NCBI RefSeq assembly: GCF_009727055.1
Contig: NC_052357.1
Coordinates: forward strand, 5,645,589-5,709,588
Direction of reading: 5' to 3'
DNA from: Benincasa hispida
Taxonomy: Eukaryota > Streptophyta > Magnoliopsida > Cucurbitales > Cucurbitaceae
DNA length: 64,000 bases
Shown: positions 61,796-64,000 of the stretch, piece after piece
Layout: each line of letters begins with the position of its first letter
How positions within the stretch are numbered: the stretch's first letter is position 1
Made by a program: the position numbers and the translations under genes
Notes under the pieces: model-generated
The model's database searches: none
What the model was told of the DNA's origin: nothing
What the model saw: only the letters and a program-made list of their open reading frames with translations

Positions 61796-63452
61796 TGATA
61801 ACGGGCAGAAATACACGTTATCATAGTGCTAAGTTCTTAAATAATGTTGGATTGCGTTGATAGAATGTATTAAATTGCGTCCATTAAGCATAAATCCATA
61901 GTATTACGGTTGCATGCGTCCAACGCATTAGAGCAGTTGATCTTTATGTTTTTGTGCAGAATATGCGTTAATGCTATGCAGAGATTGCGATCATAGGAAT
62001 ATATTGTTCGAGCGCAACTTCACCGCAAGACTTTGCATTGATCGTACTCGCAAACATTCGCCCAAGAAGAATCACCGCAACTTGGTCAGCGCAATATGAT
62101 GCTCACATCGGGTGAAAGGACAATTAAGATCGATGAGACAGAAAACTGACGGCAGTCGGATCCAAATTAAGTTGACAGTCGATAACGGTCACAAAGTACA
62201 TCCAGCTTTATCGGTAACAATTATCCAGCGCATCAGTCAGGAATTAAAGCTGTCCCATCTGTACAACCGAGAGAGAGAAGTCGCCTTTCACCTTTAATGC
62301 CCTATAAATACCAAGTGCATTCTTCAGAGAAGGGGTTAAGTAGTCGATTAGTTGATCAGTCAAAAAGTTCACAGTTGTTTCTATTCATAGTTTTCTTTTC
62401 CATTTTACGGCGGAGCAAGAGAAGAGTGGTGGCACCGGAGATCGCCCAGGACAGCTCGAAAGAGAACCTTGGGGCGTAAGAGCATAGAGCAGGCCGACTC
62501 TCGCGAGAGCGAGAATATCTTTAGAGCACTAATAGAAACAATGTAACCGTCTGGCAGCAAGAAATTGCTACCAGACTCTTTACTATACTTGCATCGTTAT
62601 TTTGTACTTCATCTCATATCTATCAATGGAAGTTCTATTTCTACATCTGCTCACTCTCTTAATATGCATGAGTAATTAAACTAGTTGAATGGCTTGAGAA
62701 GAACTAAGCTAACATGACCTAGGAAGTTCATTGCTTGCGATTGTCTTATTTTATGCTGTGCAAAATACCCTTTAGAGTTACTCGAGAGAGAATCTAAAGA
62801 AAGAACCTAATGTCTCAAGAGAGCTAGGTTAGAATCTGGACTCGAAAGAGCAAGATTAGGCTTGCATAAACAAGAGATAGGAACTTAGAGATAAGCTCTA
62901 TTTGTCAACTTGCATCGCATGCATCCTAGGAATGAGAATGATATTATGTGGTCGCATATTTGTGTGAATGTCAGGTTGTCATCGTATAAATAGAGATAGA
63001 GGTTTATGTGTAAATCTTGTAGACTTATCGCATATTTATCGCATGCGTTCTAGCCTTAGAAGCCGTGGCATTCACGCCGAGAGATGGTTTACTATTGTAT
63101 GCATGTTGCGTGAACGAAAGGCATGAACGCATTATAGGGAGTGTTAGCCGAAACTTTTTTCAACTTGTTCACCGCATATTCATCGTATTTCCCGTTTACC
63201 AACTCTTTTCAAACTCTTTCGCATTCGTTATTTATTTCCATCAACGCAAACAACAAACCCAATGATTTATTTATTTAACTGGATACCACAAATCTTCATA
63301 AAAATCACCAACACAAGTTCCTGTGTTCGACCCTGGACTTACCAGGAAACTCAGGGGAATTTACACTTGAATTCCGCTAGGGAAACTTGAGTGCACAACG
63401 CAATCCATCAACGCATATCATCCATATTTCCACTACATAAAATAACGCATCA
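61796..63452 (+). repeat. 3' LTR of Q (1657 bp)
   Basis: TGATAACGGGC...AACGCATCA, aligned end to end with the outer 5' LTR. It includes the 'cgagagagaatctaaagaaag' block, a 'gccctataaata' TATA-like word near 62298 and 'ctcgaaagagaaccttggggcg' just after, the likely promoter and transcript start region of the element. Frames within it are chance. Confidence 0.9.
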
Positions 63453-63969
63453 GTCGCCCACAGAGAAAATTAGGTGGTAAAGATTGAGCTTTTTTTTATT
63501 CCACTTCATTTGAATAGAAAGATAAATTAGCTTTAGGGCGATTTCTCTGTACTAACCTTTCTTCTTCGTTTTTGCAGGTATTCTAATGGAGATTTTGATC
63601 TTTAAATATTCAGTGAAGAAGATGAACATGCAATCAGAGATTCAAGAAGAGGAAGAAAAGATGAATACAACAATGTATAATGATTTAGTGATTTAGCTCC
63701 ACCTACATCCACTTTTGAAGAAACCCTCAAGTTTTCATTCAAAGCTTTCAAGATTACAAAAAGTTTTCAGATAAGTTTTCTCACTCTCTGAAAAATGGGG
63801 GAAAAAAAAGCTTACTTTTTATTCTTTACACTGAATTGTTTCAATACAGATAGTTGAGGAATAAAAACAGTTTGTAACAACTTGATAATTGTTTTCTGTT
63901 TGTTTGAACAGGGGCTAGAGAGATAGAGAGGTAAGAAAGAGCTGGGGTTTTTGGTTCATGTCTTCAACA
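63453..63969 (-). repeat. 5' LTR of element P, outer part
   Basis: Element sense starts TGTTGAAGACATGAACC at 63969. Its first 60 bp match P's 3' LTR stub at 33299-33359. It meets Q at 63452; the first five bases repeat Q's target duplication. The last 31 bases of the window are outer flank with no feature seen. Confidence 0.75.
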
Positions 63970-64000
63970 GATGTCATGTGCCTTCATCATGACTGTTGAA

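Larger units (their letters stand above)
46692..63452 (+). mobile_element. Athila-type Ty3/gypsy retrotransposon Q
   Basis: A nearly complete element in the order LTR, tRNA-Asp PBS, gag, protease, RT, RNase H, integrase, 3' region, polypurine tract, LTR. LTRs are 1663 bp (after removing a solo LTR) and 1657 bp. Flanks GTCGT (46687-46691) and GTCGC (63453-63457) form a 5 bp duplication with one mismatch. The gag and RT style (MKPAMLQMIQ, ILGRPFL, FIDDFSVYG) and the tRNA-Asp PBS place it with Athila. It is inserted in P's 5' LTR and split by copia element F. Several stops and frameshifts make it non-autonomous. Confidence 0.9.
33299..63969 (-). mobile_element. Copia element P, host of the large nest
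   Basis: An old Ty1/copia element whose pieces are scattered over 30 kb: 3' LTR stub 33299-33359, RNase H 33400-33763, RT 41205-42470, integrase 42480-43560, gag 43745-43859 and 45823-46367, PBS 46547-46558, 5' LTR 46561-46691 plus 63453-63969. Insertions A, E and Q separate them. Polypurine AAGAGGGAGAT lies just inside the 3' LTR on the minus strand. All coding parts carry stops. About 130 codons between RT and RNase H are missing at the A insertion, implying a deletion. Confidence 0.8.

Overview
This window looks like nuclear DNA of a flowering plant (eudicot). It is AT-rich, has one compact protein gene, and most of the rest is nested LTR retrotransposons. The repeat style and the subtilase resemble cucurbit sequence, but that family-level guess is inference.

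Layout. (1) 1-8396: a left nest, all on the minus strand. Copia element L (gag start, PBS, 5' LTR) is cut by LTR H, which is cut by copia element K (5' LTR, PBS, leader running off the left edge). K's LTR is itself cut by insertion G. (2) 8397-21900: mostly single-copy DNA. It holds the only intact gene, an intronless SBT1.5-type subtilase (12433-14799, plus). About 1.2-1.5 kb further on lies a promoter-like cluster of site II motifs reading on the minus strand. (3) 21930-28300: an LTR-like copy (M), a mosaic of plastid DNA (trnI-GAU 5' part, rps11, petN) and AT-rich spacer. (4) 28322-33298: copia element N, minus, with a TRIM-like insertion. (5) 33299-63969: one old copia element (P, minus) expanded from a few kb to over 30 kb by insertions. 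Its pol holds LTR A, which holds solo LTR B, which holds LTRs C and D. Its gag holds LTR E. Its 5' LTR holds a nearly complete Athila-type Ty3/gypsy element (Q, plus, 46692-63452). Q's 5' LTR contains a solo LTR of its own family, and Q's reverse transcriptase is split by copia element F.

Target-site duplications read directly from the sequence support several levels: GTTAG around F, GGAAA around the solo LTR in Q, GGAGG around D, ACTAG/CTAG around G, GTCG(T/C) around Q. All retroelement coding regions carry stops, frameshifts or deletions, so none looks autonomous. Q keeps most catalytic residues. I saw no intact tRNA, no rRNA and no CRISPR array. No gene cluster or pathway is visible, and the subtilase appears to act alone.
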